From the NCBI GenBank assembly GCA_012295275.1, contig CM022671.1:12331678-12395677 (forward strand): a stretch of DNA of 64,000 bases. The letters are read 5' to 3'. The position numbers and the translations under genes are program-made. The stretch comes from Chrysomallon squamiferum. Taxonomy: Eukaryota > Mollusca > Gastropoda > Neomphalida > Peltospiridae. Shown here one piece after another: positions 41,801 to 64,000 of this stretch. Every line of letters starts with the position of its first letter. The stretch's first letter is position 1. Under the pieces are notes generated by a model. The model did not search any database, was not told the origin of the DNA, and was given only the letters and a program-made list of their open reading frames with translations.

Positions 41801-41979
41801 ATCACTAATAATAAATCAATAAACAACAAAAACAACAGCAACAATAATAATATACTTTGTTGTTTTTTGTCCAGTTTCTTCTATTACTATATCAATAGTT
41901 TTTTCCTTGTCATTCGGTTCGGTGTTCTTAACGAGAAGATCTGTTAGGAAAATGAAATAATTATTACTTTTTATAAAAA

Positions 41980-42074
<95 letters not shown>

Positions 42075-42133
42075 CGGTGTTCTTAACGAGAAGATCTGTT
42101 AGGAAAATGAAATAATTATTACTTTTTATAAAA

Positions 42134-42226
<93 letters not shown>

Positions 42227-44019
42227 CCTTTATTTTGCATGATGATATAACCAAGTATTTAGATGTTTCATCGGTAATCACAGACAACTGGATATGTGTT
42301 TTCTGATAGAAAATACCGATGTAAAACTAAGACGATGAACTGATCTTCGTCTAAAATGAAATCAATATAGTCTATCGTCTTTGGTTTAAAATCGGTTTTT
42401 TCTGTCAGTTTATTTATTGTTCAGGTGAAGGCAGATCGATTACATAAATCTTTTGATCTAACTTAAAAATATATATTTACGATATAATAACAATTAACTC
42501 TGAACACTTTTCTTTAAATTGAGAAACTCATCCTAATTCATTGTTAATTGAATTTCACCAACCCATCCCATTGTTGTTATCATAAATGATTCTTACTGTG
42601 TATTCCAGGCTGAGGAAACAGCTGAAAGGCATGTCTACAGAGGGACAATCGTTAACCTATGTCAGATGAATAACCCGATACTGAATTCAGTACATACAAT
42701 ACAAGTGTATTAGCTTACATACATAAACACACACACGCGAAGCATGTCAAATATGTGCATTCTGTGTGTGTAATTGTCTTATAATAATTACTCTGCAAAA
42801 AGCATAGTAATCCTAGAATTAGTAATACAGATATCATTATATAATATTTCGTTCTAGTTTTATCTTCTTTTTTTCAGTGCAGTAAACCTCAAAATATTCT
42901 ACAGTCGTGTGCAACATACAGAACTTTGGTCGCCGCATCACACACTGTATGTGTTTTAAATATATGTTCACATCTTGTTATAACCTTTTTATTACTGTTT
43001 TTATTGATTACCTCGTTTATTAACCAGAAGTAATAGCTTTAGATTAGTTAATGTCTTCAGTTTGTGTATTCAAAATAACCAAGCTAGTAATGATTACTGT
43101 TTTCGAATTTATAATTTTTTGTTCTTACAATTACACTAAATCTATTTGTAATGTCTATATATCTATCTCTCTCTGTCTCTATCTGTCTCTGTCTCTATAT
43201 CTATATTTATATCTATATCTATCTATCTATCTATCTAGATACCGAGTATAATTATAAGTATGTATACATACATACAAACACATATAGTTAATTATTTGAA
43301 AAAGTAAAACAGAAAATAGATTAATTAATCTGTGCGTGTATGTGTGTGTGTCAATGAGTAAATTATCGTTTTTTTTAAAGTTATATGTAGCCATAACATT
43401 GTGAAAATACGCTGAAGTAAGTTATAATAAAATAGACAGAATAATACCATCAGTGTAACACCACGGGACAAAATGAAAAAAATCTACGAAAGTAAAAAAT
43501 AAAAAAGATATAATGAATTAATAGTTCAAAAATAACAATACCAAGAAAGAAATCAAACAGCAACAAAAAGAAAGAAACAAAGAAATTACAGACAGAAAAC
43601 ACACACACTCACACAAAATATTGCCAAAAACAAAATAAAACTAAAACAAGAACAAAGAGATCACACATACAAAAAAAAAACACCCCCCCCACATTCTTTC
43701 ACTTTCTTTTTCCGCACTGTTAATTACAGGAATTCTTCGAGTCTTAAAAACAGCTTCAAGTAAGCAGTGTTGACGTTTGTGTTTCCTATGTAAAACTGTT
43801 ATTGCATACTGAATACACGAGCCTGAGATACACATTAACTAAACATGTGTGTGTATGATCACAAACCCGTAACGTGTTCGTGCGACCTTGACACGGTCAG
43901 CTCGCAAACTAGCGAGTTTGTCTCGCTCTTATAACAATCGCACTGTCAGTCTAGCTGAAAAGTATTTATGTACACAGGCTGTTTTGAGAGATTGATAAAT
44001 TATCAGAGAGAACGACATT

Positions 44020-44086
<67 letters not shown>

Positions 44087-45679
44087 CTGATAAATAAACG
44101 GTAAACATCTGTACCACTGTCAGCCGAGTCGCTGTTTAGAGACTGGATTTTGAAGAGTCTGGCAAGCAGCGATCTAGCTATGGGAATCATCATCGCCGTC
44201 GTCGCCGTATTGCTAATCCACATCGACAGAAAACCCGTGCCTATTGCAAATGCTAGTAAAAGTCTGATGAAGATGAAGGAAGGTATTTGTAATTATATTA
44301 GCTGGATCATAAGGAGATACATATATATATATAAATATGTACACAGACAGCCTGATCAAAATCCCTTATGATATTTACATATTTTTTTATGAACAGTAAT
44401 AAAATCTTTAGAACAGCTTCATTTAATCTGCCATAGCACCCTGTTTTATAGTTAAAAATCAGCGATAGACAGGATATTGCAAATTTATCTTTGTCATTAA
44501 TCTAGAAAATGTAGAAATAAATGATTCTAAAAATCTGAAATTTTATATTAATTTCTCTCCTTTATACAATGATACTTTCATTCGTTATTTCTTTCTTTCG
44601 TTCTTACCTTTTTGGTCTGATGCCAAATACCAGTAACAGCTTGAGAGCAAATCTCCTGTGCAGCTTACACTTCTCGATCGCAAGAGCCACTATGAGGCCG
44701 CCCATGAATAAAAATATCGTATCCTAGTAGTAACAACAGCAAAGACACTTAGTAACAAACTCCTTTCAATTTTCAACATTAAATACGTAGCTAACAATCC
44801 CTTTTTAAATCAGTTTACTATTAATTCTACCACGACAGACAACTGTTACTATCACTACTGCTGCTACTACTACATCTTATGACAATGATATGCAGTCAGC
44901 ATCATTTTACAAATGGTTCAGATCACGACGATTGAAATTATATAAAAATGAGGGAAAATTATTATAAATAAATAAATAAACTGTGAACCCAAACAACTTT
45001 AACAGCGACACTGTTGGATATACTGTTAAAAAACTAGTTAACAGACTGCGTTTTGTGCAACGAATGTATAAAACCAAATTATATTCGTACACTACCTTAC
45101 AGTACATAGGAGTCAGTTTTTTGGCAGGTGCTACTCCAAGGAGAGGGTAGAGAACTACTGGGAAAAGTGAGGTTACTGGAAGAGGTAGCGACTCTGTGAT
45201 CCAGTACACTGACATCAGTAGTAAACCAAACGCACATCGAGATTCCTGAAACAGTTAAATTTGTATAAAGTGAACGCATATCCTACAATACATACATACA
45301 TATATACATATATACAAACATACGTACATACATACATATATATATATTTTTTTAAATTGTATTTTCCCGTTCCAGCCATACTTATATTATAGATTTATCA
45401 AAGAATATGTTTGTATTTTTCCACCTATGAGAAGGTGAATAGAAAAGATTATTTATAGCTTATTAAAATTATACAGTGGATTGTGACAGAAGCTTTATTG
45501 TTTGGTATCTTTATTTGTCAAAACCCATAATTATCTTCGACGTCTAATTTATTCATTAACTCTAAACAAACCGTGGACGATCCTGGAAGTATTAAAGGTA
45601 TTAATATGAGTGGTGTTAAAACAATCACAAGCGTCTTTCTTGTTGCTTTTATTTGCGACAACATTGTCATTGTCTTCAT
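36968..45679 (-). CDS. SLC13A2/3/5-like: SLC13-1: SLC13-family Na+/carboxylate cotransporter, 14 coding exons
   Basis: Plasma-membrane transporter of the divalent anion:Na+ symporter family (NaDC/NaCT), which imports succinate- or citrate-like anions with Na+. Exons, 5' to 3': 45572-45679, 45096-45245, 44608-44723, 44115-44263, 41856-41940, 41268-41480, 40751-40870, 40291-40386, 39698-39802, 39082-39179, 38650-38768, 38182-38343, 37670-37807, 36968-37171. They total 1863 nt and 620 aa with all phases matching. Both Na+/substrate motifs are intact: SNT at 142-144 (SMWISNTATTAMMIPIA) and SNT at 492-494 (EITSNTVIATIFMPI). Also present are GTGPN (about 261-265), PWGVIFLIGGGYAMAEA and PVATPPN (533-539). 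The variable cytosolic loop is in exons 5-6. One C-terminal sequon, N602, matches the usual luminal glycosylation site. ATG at 45677-45679 follows an in-frame TGA and gives a normal short N-terminus. Substrate preference cannot be read from sequence. Confidence 0.92.
37670..37807 (-). CDS. SLC13-1 exon 13
   Basis: 138 nt, phase 0 to 0, GTAAGT donor. It encodes HPLYFMLPSAVSTSFAFMFP then PVATPPNTLVFAYG, a signature loop of the family near the substrate site. Confidence 0.94.
38182..38343 (-). CDS. SLC13-1 exon 12 (second SNT motif)
   Basis: 162 nt, phase 0 to 0, acceptor TTCTCATAG, donor GTAAGA. It contains TEITSNTVIATIFMPILADV with the second Ser-Asn-Thr motif. Confidence 0.94.
38650..38768 (-). 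CDS. SLC13-1 exon 11
   Basis: 119 nt, phase 1 to 0, donor GTGAAA. It encodes ETPSVLQWSEVSRTFPWGVI and FLIGGGYAMAEACQ, the conserved PWG...GGG re-entrant region. Confidence 0.94.
39082..39179 (-). CDS. SLC13-1 exon 10
   Basis: 98 nt, phase 2 to 1, acceptor GATTCACAG, donor GTGGAA. It encodes FVSGSVPAIMMSISLFMFP, a membrane helix, then KRPNTWFFRQKR. Confidence 0.9.
39698..39802 (-). CDS. SLC13-1 exon 9
   Basis: 105 nt, phase 2 to 2, acceptor TATTTTCTAG, donor GG/GTTAGT. It encodes EKVVLCHFLLLVILWVTRSP, a helix followed by the conserved TRSPGF. Confidence 0.9.
40291..40386 (-). CDS. SLC13-1 exon 8
   Basis: 96 nt, phase 2 to 2, acceptor AACTTTTCAG, donor AG/GTTTGT. Charged cytosolic segment with AIEYVRREYDKLG, equivalent to LIRKEYKKLG in SLC13-2. 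Confidence 0.88.
40751..40870 (-). CDS. SLC13-1 exon 7
   Basis: 120 nt, phase 2 to 2, donor AG/GTAATT. It encodes TSWMIFSVPVAAIGIFLVWL then WVQIIFLGP, a membrane helix. Confidence 0.92.
41268..41480 (-). CDS. SLC13-1 exon 6
   Basis: 213 nt, phase 2 to 2, acceptor ATAGTTTCAG, donor AA/GTACGT. An acidic loop precedes FSKLNQESKNMLKAVCLCVC and GGIGTLTGTGPNMVAKGYAD, which contains a family ion-binding loop. Confidence 0.93.
41856..41940 (-). CDS. SLC13-1 exon 5 (variable loop)
   Basis: 85 nt, phase 1 to 2, acceptor TTTCCTAACAG, donor AA/GTATAT. It reads DLLVKNTEPNDKEKTIDIVI then EETGQKTT, a hydrophilic loop. It is required to join exons 4 and 6 in phase, and SLC13-2 has a matching 88-nt exon with the same phases and donor. 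Its first 22 nt occur twice more in the window. Confidence 0.85.
41982..44082. repeat. 2.1-kb block shared with carbonic anhydrase intron 1
   Basis: Intron 4 of SLC13-1 consists almost wholly of this block: (TC)n 41982-42071, a second exon-5 acceptor cassette (42074-42135), (TC)n 42137-42222, about 1.8 kb of unique sequence and (GA)n 44022-44082. It is nearly identical to 31686-33922 and in the same orientation. Confidence 0.9.
42074..42095 (-). pseudogene. Duplicated 22-nt start of exon 5 with acceptor, inside SLC13-1 intron 4
   Basis: Identical to the first 22 nt of exon 5 and its upstream acceptor, but running into (GA)n instead of the rest of the exon. It lies upstream of the true acceptor and could compete with it. 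Confidence 0.85.
44115..44263 (-). CDS. SLC13-1 exon 4 (first SNT motif)
   Basis: 149 nt, phase 2 to 1, acceptor TCTTCATCAG, donor G/GTACAG. It encodes LLLAFAIGTGFLSMWISNTA then TTAMMIPIARSLLARLF, with the first Ser-Asn-Thr motif. The donor lies about 30 bp from the (GA)n array. Confidence 0.92.
44608..44723 (-). CDS. SLC13-1 exon 3
   Basis: 116 nt, phase 0 to 2, acceptor TTACTACTAG, donor AG/GTAAGA. It encodes FLFMGGLIVALAIEKCKLHR, the strongly conserved GG...AIEK..LH.R segment. Confidence 0.94.
45096..45245 (-). CDS. SLC13-1 exon 2
   Basis: 150 nt, phase 0 to 0, acceptor ACTGTTTCAG, donor AAG/GTAGTG. It encodes MSVYWITESLPLPVTSLFPV then VLYPLLGVAP, a family hallmark. A stronger-looking GTAAGG lies 5 nt earlier, but the paralogue supports the donor chosen. 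Confidence 0.92.
45572..45679 (-). CDS. SLC13-1 exon 1 (start codon)
   Basis: 108 nt from ATG. It encodes a short basic N-terminus and the first helix (KTLVIVLTPLILIPLILPGS), aligning without gaps to the first coding segment of SLC13-2 (TFIIIVSPVLLMPLALPG). The donor ACG/GTTTGT is weak but placed exactly as in the paralogue. Confidence 0.8.
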
Positions 45680-46688
45680 TAATCACCAGTGTACAATGTC
45701 TTTGGTAAATCCTCGTAAAGAAAGAAAGAAATAACTTCAGTTAATAGTCACTTAATATTAAACAGATAAAGTACTGTATTTAACGATTCCTTGTATTATC
45801 ATCCACAACACTGTAAAATTGTTCATGTCGAGAAATGTTGGTAGAACAAAAGCATGTAACTACTGAAGACTTGTATCTCCTTTGCACGCATAAAGTGAAC
45901 ATAGTTAATTTAAGGACCAGATCCAAGGATTTCCGAAAAAGGGATGATTATTTAGAATTTCCTAAAAGTGGGTGAAATCTTTCTGAATGATATACTTTCA
46001 AAATAAAATGAGTTTCATTATAACAAAAACACACACTCACATACATTAAAAAAGAAAAAAGAAATAAAAAATTAAAAAGAAATAAAAAAATAAAGCCTAA
46101 AAAAATAAATAACCTAATTGAGGTTTAAAGAATGGAGTGCTGATAGAGAATTTCAGAAAAGAGAAAGCAGACCTTGTTGTGATAATAAATTTCGATGTAG
46201 ATTATTTCATTATAAACAAAAAAGAAAGCATTTCGGAAATTATTTTTAGTAAAAAAACCGTCAAAAACAAGAAGAAAATACAAACTGAGGGTAGATCTTA
46301 CCCCACCCACAACCCTGACTCAGAATGTGGCTTTTCATAAAGACATTTTCACGTCAGATTAGTTAGCTGATGGGGAATCACGTCTAGTCATGCCATAGAC
46401 ATTGTCATACTTATTACTTATTATAATGAAAACAGCATCGAAAGGCTCCATTGTGATCTAAATTAAAGAAATAATAAAGTGTAAAAGGTTTACGGTTAAC
46501 GAATGTACTATTTTTATTTTATTAAATTTTTCCTTACAGTCTATTTTTGTTAATAGTTGTTATTGTTGTCCTTATGTTATTGCAGTTCTAACATCAGTGA
46601 AAATTAATATCATTAACTGCAAATCTCAAACCATTCTATAAGTATTTTGTCATACCACTATGATTCATGTTAATAGTACTAGTAATAA

Positions 46689-46720
<32 letters not shown>

Positions 46721-47276
46721 CTTCAGTTCTGTATCCTTTCTAACACACTAGCACCTTTTAGGAGAAAACTCGAAATCTAGAAATCCTAAACAATCATAAC
46801 AATGACAACAGGTTCATTACAAGCTGAAATTTAGAAATATAGTTTTCTATCTCTGTGTGTGGTGTGTGTGTGTGTTTGTGTGTGTGTATGTAAATGTGTG
46901 TATGTGTGTGGTTACGAACAGCTACCATACCAGTGATTCTCGCATCTCCTTAAAAATACAGTCATTGATGATATATCGTCTATTCCTTATTTTCTATAGT
47001 TACTTCATCTAGATTTTCTATTGCTTCAGTTTGGAAAGTTTTACTTCTGCTTAATTCTATTACTGCTTCTGAAAATACTGCTGCTATTACTGTTACTACT
47101 ACTACAGCTACTACTGCTGCTACTACTTCTATTACCAGTAACAGTACTACTCCTACTCCATTTCTTCTGCTGTTGCAAACGCATTTCCACTCTAATAACT
47201 TCTTTGTTTTCTAATTAGCATGAACACTGACTTTCTTTCTTGTTTTATAATTGTCGAAGTGAAAAGATTTCTCTAG

Positions 47277-47309
<33 letters not shown>

Positions 47310-47563
47310 AACAACAACAGCGATGGTAATAATGATGTTGACGATGATGACGACGACGATGATGATAGCAATAATGATATTAATAATCATCACCTCATTC
47401 AATTTTTTCTCTCTCTGTGTTCACTGATTAACAAATTAAAAAAGAAAAAAGAAGAACCAACAAAAAATGAAAAATAATCCAGCATGTTTCGAAAAATAAT
47501 AAAAGTGAACCATGCAAAAAACAAGAGAGAAAACAATTACACAGGGACTGTTAAACACCATCC

Positions 47564-47610
<47 letters not shown>

Positions 47611-48147
47611 TAACAAAACAACAACGACAACGACAACAACAACAATAATAACCATATAATAATATTTTGAATAACCTATCAAATATTCTCGTCTTTGGAC
47701 ATGTAAACGACACACACACACATTCTTACAATCGGTAAAATAGAACACGACAAATAAATTAGCCTTTACGCCCGTCCTAATCTGAAAACATTCTTGTTTA
47801 ATGGACTAATCACAGATCTTGAGTTGACTTCACAGCGATGTAGCCATGACTACGTTTTTTAAACTGTTCAGTTGTTCCGCGCCATTTGCCCACGCGCTGC
47901 ATTCTTACAAATTGTGCGCATTCGTGAGCATCGGAAAAGCGCACGACAATTTCGAGATCGGGCAAGGCAAGTCAATTAGAGCTTTGGGAAAGGCTTGGTT
48001 GCTTCTTCGCAACACTTCGAGCAATTTAAATACATTGCCATAACATTAACACCAACCAAAGAACTTTTTCTACATTATCATCATGGGATAGAGACCTGAC
48101 TGATAGGTTTTAAATGTAATTTTCTAGTCTATTTTTTTTTTTTTCTT

Positions 48148-48187
<40 letters not shown>

Positions 48188-49959
48188 GTTGTTCACTAAA
48201 TAATTCTTGATTATATTTCAGGATTTAATTACACCCTTTGGTCTTTGTGACCATACTCATTACACCCGTTCTCAATTACTTACATGACGTTCGGGAAGAC
48301 TTGAATTTTGTTGGTTTAACTTCTTATTTTGGTCTTACGTTAATGAGTGATGGTTTCAAACATATTTCTATCTATGATAAATTTAATTTACACATTTACA
48401 ATAATTACTACCTGCTCTGATTCGAAGCAGAACACTGCAAGATAGAGAGAACAGAAATCAAGTAGAATATGAATAACTCAATGAAAAAATACACTGGAAT
48501 ATAAAACCACTAGTGATAAAATATTTTTATTTAAATCAATAAATAGGATAATGTTATTTCAGTGGACTAAATCATCTGGTTACAAACTGAAAATTTATTC
48601 TTACCTAAAGCGTCGCTTTTTTTATTAGGTATATTACGGATTCTTTAACACCCCCCCCCTTCCAGGAATTTTGAAGAAAACGCAAAGGAGAAATAAAATC
48701 GCGAGAACTAGACTGTTTTTATCAGTCTGATCAGTATCTGTTCCATATTGAGGCGATCAAAGAATAATTGTTTAATATTCGTGATGGATTAAATTTAAAA
48801 TATAGCCTTGTAAAAAATATTAGAAATAATAATAATGAAATTATGTCTTTTTATAAATAAATAAATAATAATAATAAAGAATAAATAAATAAAATACAGG
48901 AACAGAAGTGTTAAATTGCTTTTAAAATGTCCACATCTAAGATACAACATCTTCTAACAAACTAACATTCGTTTCCATTGTAATTTCTTTAATACAAACA
49001 GCAAACCGTTAGCAGTTTCTGATTCCTTGGAACCAAAGCAGAGAGACAGAGAAAAATTACAAATGCTTAAAATTTCCTGATTTTTTTTCTTTTAATATCT
49101 TTCTCTATTTCTTATCTATCTATCCATAAGAAATATATATATATATTGTAGTGAATTATAGAATATTCACAAAATCTTTACTTTCATATGTCCATGTAAA
49201 GCAGAATGTCTGTAACCTGTCATCTTAAATAACATATTATGTTACGGTAATATTTATTTAGTTATCTTGTATAATTATGTTTTTATAATTTATATTTTTA
49301 CAGTTCTTAACTGTTTATCAAATTAATGACAGAAAATGGGGTAAATACACAAAAACTAAATAGCAGAGCGTATGCAGACGTACATGGGCTATTTAGAAGC
49401 TGTATTATATAATTAGGAGAAATTTCATAATAAAGAAACACTGGGGTTTAACAAACTCAAAAGTGGCATTAAACGCAAAGTAAAGTCAGAAAGGCTATCT
49501 GCAGAGGTGTAGACTGAACACCCGAGCGATTGGTATATGCGTAGCGGCACGCGTTTTGAACGAGATCTCTTTGACCAGTGCCCTTCTTGAGAGTCTGTGT
49601 GGGCCGTCTGCACAAGACAAAGGAAAACGCAAACAATGGTAAATATATTTTAATGTTTTGTATATGTAACATACATAATGCACGATTTAAGATAACTAAA
49701 TCTATTACTGTTGAATTTTTATGGTGTTATTCTGTGGTACGTACTTACATTTATAATACAAAGTTAACGTATTTTAATAATTAAAAAGAGTATTGCTCTG
49801 ACTCTGCGTATGTTATTTTTGTCTATTTGCGTTTATTTTAAAGATATATCTAGGTATTCAAAGTTGTTGTTGAACTAAAACATTTAAATATATTTTTTTA
49901 ATAATAAATTTTCACTTAATATTATTTGCATGTTGGTTTATAATTGAGGAAAACTGAGT
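45680..49959. other. Intergenic region between the two SLC13 genes
   Basis: No coding region recognised. Contains microsatellites (AAAT 46680-46718, TAA 47281-47303 and 47567-47607), a long poly-T (about 48129-48185) and a GC-richer stretch at 47860-48010 that could be regulatory but shows no identifiable motif. The promoter of SLC13-1 should lie near 45680-46400. Confidence 0.5.
49832..49837 (-). terminator. Possible poly(A) signal of SLC13-2
   Basis: AATAAA on the minus strand about 120 nt past the TAG stop. Weak evidence in AT-rich DNA. Confidence 0.3.
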
Positions 49960-63303
<13,344 letters not shown>

Positions 63304-63305
<2 letters not shown>

Positions 63306-63390
63306 AGTGGAATATGTTTCCAAACCCAAGACACATTCACAGTGGACGAAAGTTGTGGTCTGGACACACTTCGGTGCGTTCATTGAAGCA
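63304..63390 (-). CDS. SLC13-2 5' exon (mostly 5' UTR; supplies AT of the start codon)
   Basis: A strong donor GTAAGTAGT follows CCACTAT at 63304. Joined to the acceptor at 61895 it makes AT/G CCG CGA, so an ATG with A at -3 is created at the splice junction and gives a normal-length SLC13 N-terminus (MPRPATALQYAKASWKTF). An upstream in-frame ATG (63381-63383) would add 26 residues. The 5' limit and transcription start are not determined. Confidence 0.5.
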
Positions 63391-64000
63391 TCGTATACAG
63401 AGCTAGACAATGATATATTTCATGAAGAAGAGATTACAATGTGGAAATCACTAACAGCTCATATACAAAGTCAAATTCTCACGCAGCTAATACGAAATAT
63501 TAAACTAATTAAAAAAATGTTGCTGTTATTCTGACAACATAAATACCTAAACCGTTATGTTTTTCAATAAATAAATTTCAAAAAGTAATGATATTCCGTT
63601 AGCCCAGTGAAATATTGTACTCAGGTAAGAAATACTATCCTATCGATAAAGTAGAATGAATTAGATTTATTGTTAGTCTGTTATTTCTGTATGAAAAGAG
63701 AATATGTTTCTAGCGGTATACAGATATAAAACATAATCATATATAATCATATATGCATATCGTTAATCTGTTATGAACGAAATGAGACATAACAATTTAA
63801 ATATCTACATGTATACATGTCTAAAACGGCTTATCTCGTTGGTCCCAAGTGAATCCAGTTTTGACAGAGCCCACTGTGTGTGTTTGTGTTTGTGTCTACG
63901 TATATGGTATAAAATATTATTTATTACTTGTAATTGGTCTTCTAGCTGGTTTTCTTCATTTAGAGAAATACATCTATTTTTTATTATTATTTTAATTTTT
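63391..64000. other. Upstream flank of SLC13-2
   Basis: Expected to hold the promoter of SLC13-2. I see no TATA box, CpG island or other clear element; the sequence is AT-rich with a short TG tract near 63880. Confidence 0.4.

Noticed and set aside
47846-48043. Plus-strand 65-codon frame in a GC-richer patch
   Set aside because: No domain, no splice sites, no homology that I recognise; may be regulatory DNA instead.

Overview
The window is AT-rich metazoan nuclear DNA. It has spliced genes with GT-AG introns, abundant dinucleotide and trinucleotide microsatellites, interstitial TTAGGG-like sequence and decayed DNA transposons. Repeat style, a MULE-type transposon remnant and gene content would fit a lophotrochozoan such as a mollusc. 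That placement is inference; no marker in the window fixes the phylum.

All recognised genes are on the minus strand. From right to left (5' to 3') they are: (i) an SLC13-family Na+-coupled di/tricarboxylate transporter, here called SLC13-2 (63305 to 49960; 15 coding pieces, 615 aa from a start codon split by an intron); (ii) a second SLC13 paralogue, SLC13-1 (45679 to 36968; 14 coding exons, 620 aa); (iii) a complete alpha-carbonic anhydrase with signal peptide and GPI-type tail (34772 to 6637; 8 coding exons, 303 aa, first intron about 20 kb); and (iv) at the left edge, two exons of an unidentified gene (1288 to 1031 and 418 to 326), the first containing an apparent one-base frameshift. I assembled each gene by hand from splice sites, reading-frame phase and family motifs. 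The two SLC13 genes have matching intron positions and phases, so they are a tandem duplication.

SLC13-1 keeps both canonical Ser-Asn-Thr motifs. SLC13-2 has Asn-Asn-Thr and Ser-Asn-Met instead, with further changes in neighbouring binding loops, which suggests altered ion or substrate handling. The carbonic anhydrase keeps its three zinc histidines, the proton-shuttle histidine, the gatekeeper Glu and Thr and the disulfide cysteines, so it should be active at the cell surface. A surface carbonic anhydrase beside carboxylate transporters could serve epithelial acid-base or citrate handling, but co-function is only inferred from adjacency.

The most unusual feature is repeated copying of sequence bounded by (TC)n/(GA)n arrays. 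A block of about 2.2 kb lying between exons 4 and 5 of SLC13-1, carrying the first 22 nt of exon 5 with its splice acceptor, is present nearly identically in carbonic anhydrase intron 1 about 10 kb away in the same orientation. The acceptor cassette is also duplicated inside SLC13-1 itself. A smaller TC-linked duplication lies next to exon 2 of SLC13-2, and an older related copy lies at the 3' end of SLC13-1. Other elements are a 1.35-kb Mutator-like element with inverted repeats of about 292 bp and a transposase remnant, a Ty3/gypsy integrase fragment, several MITE-like palindromes and a 32-bp minisatellite. Introns and intergenic stretches otherwise hold only microsatellites and unrecognised AT-rich sequence.
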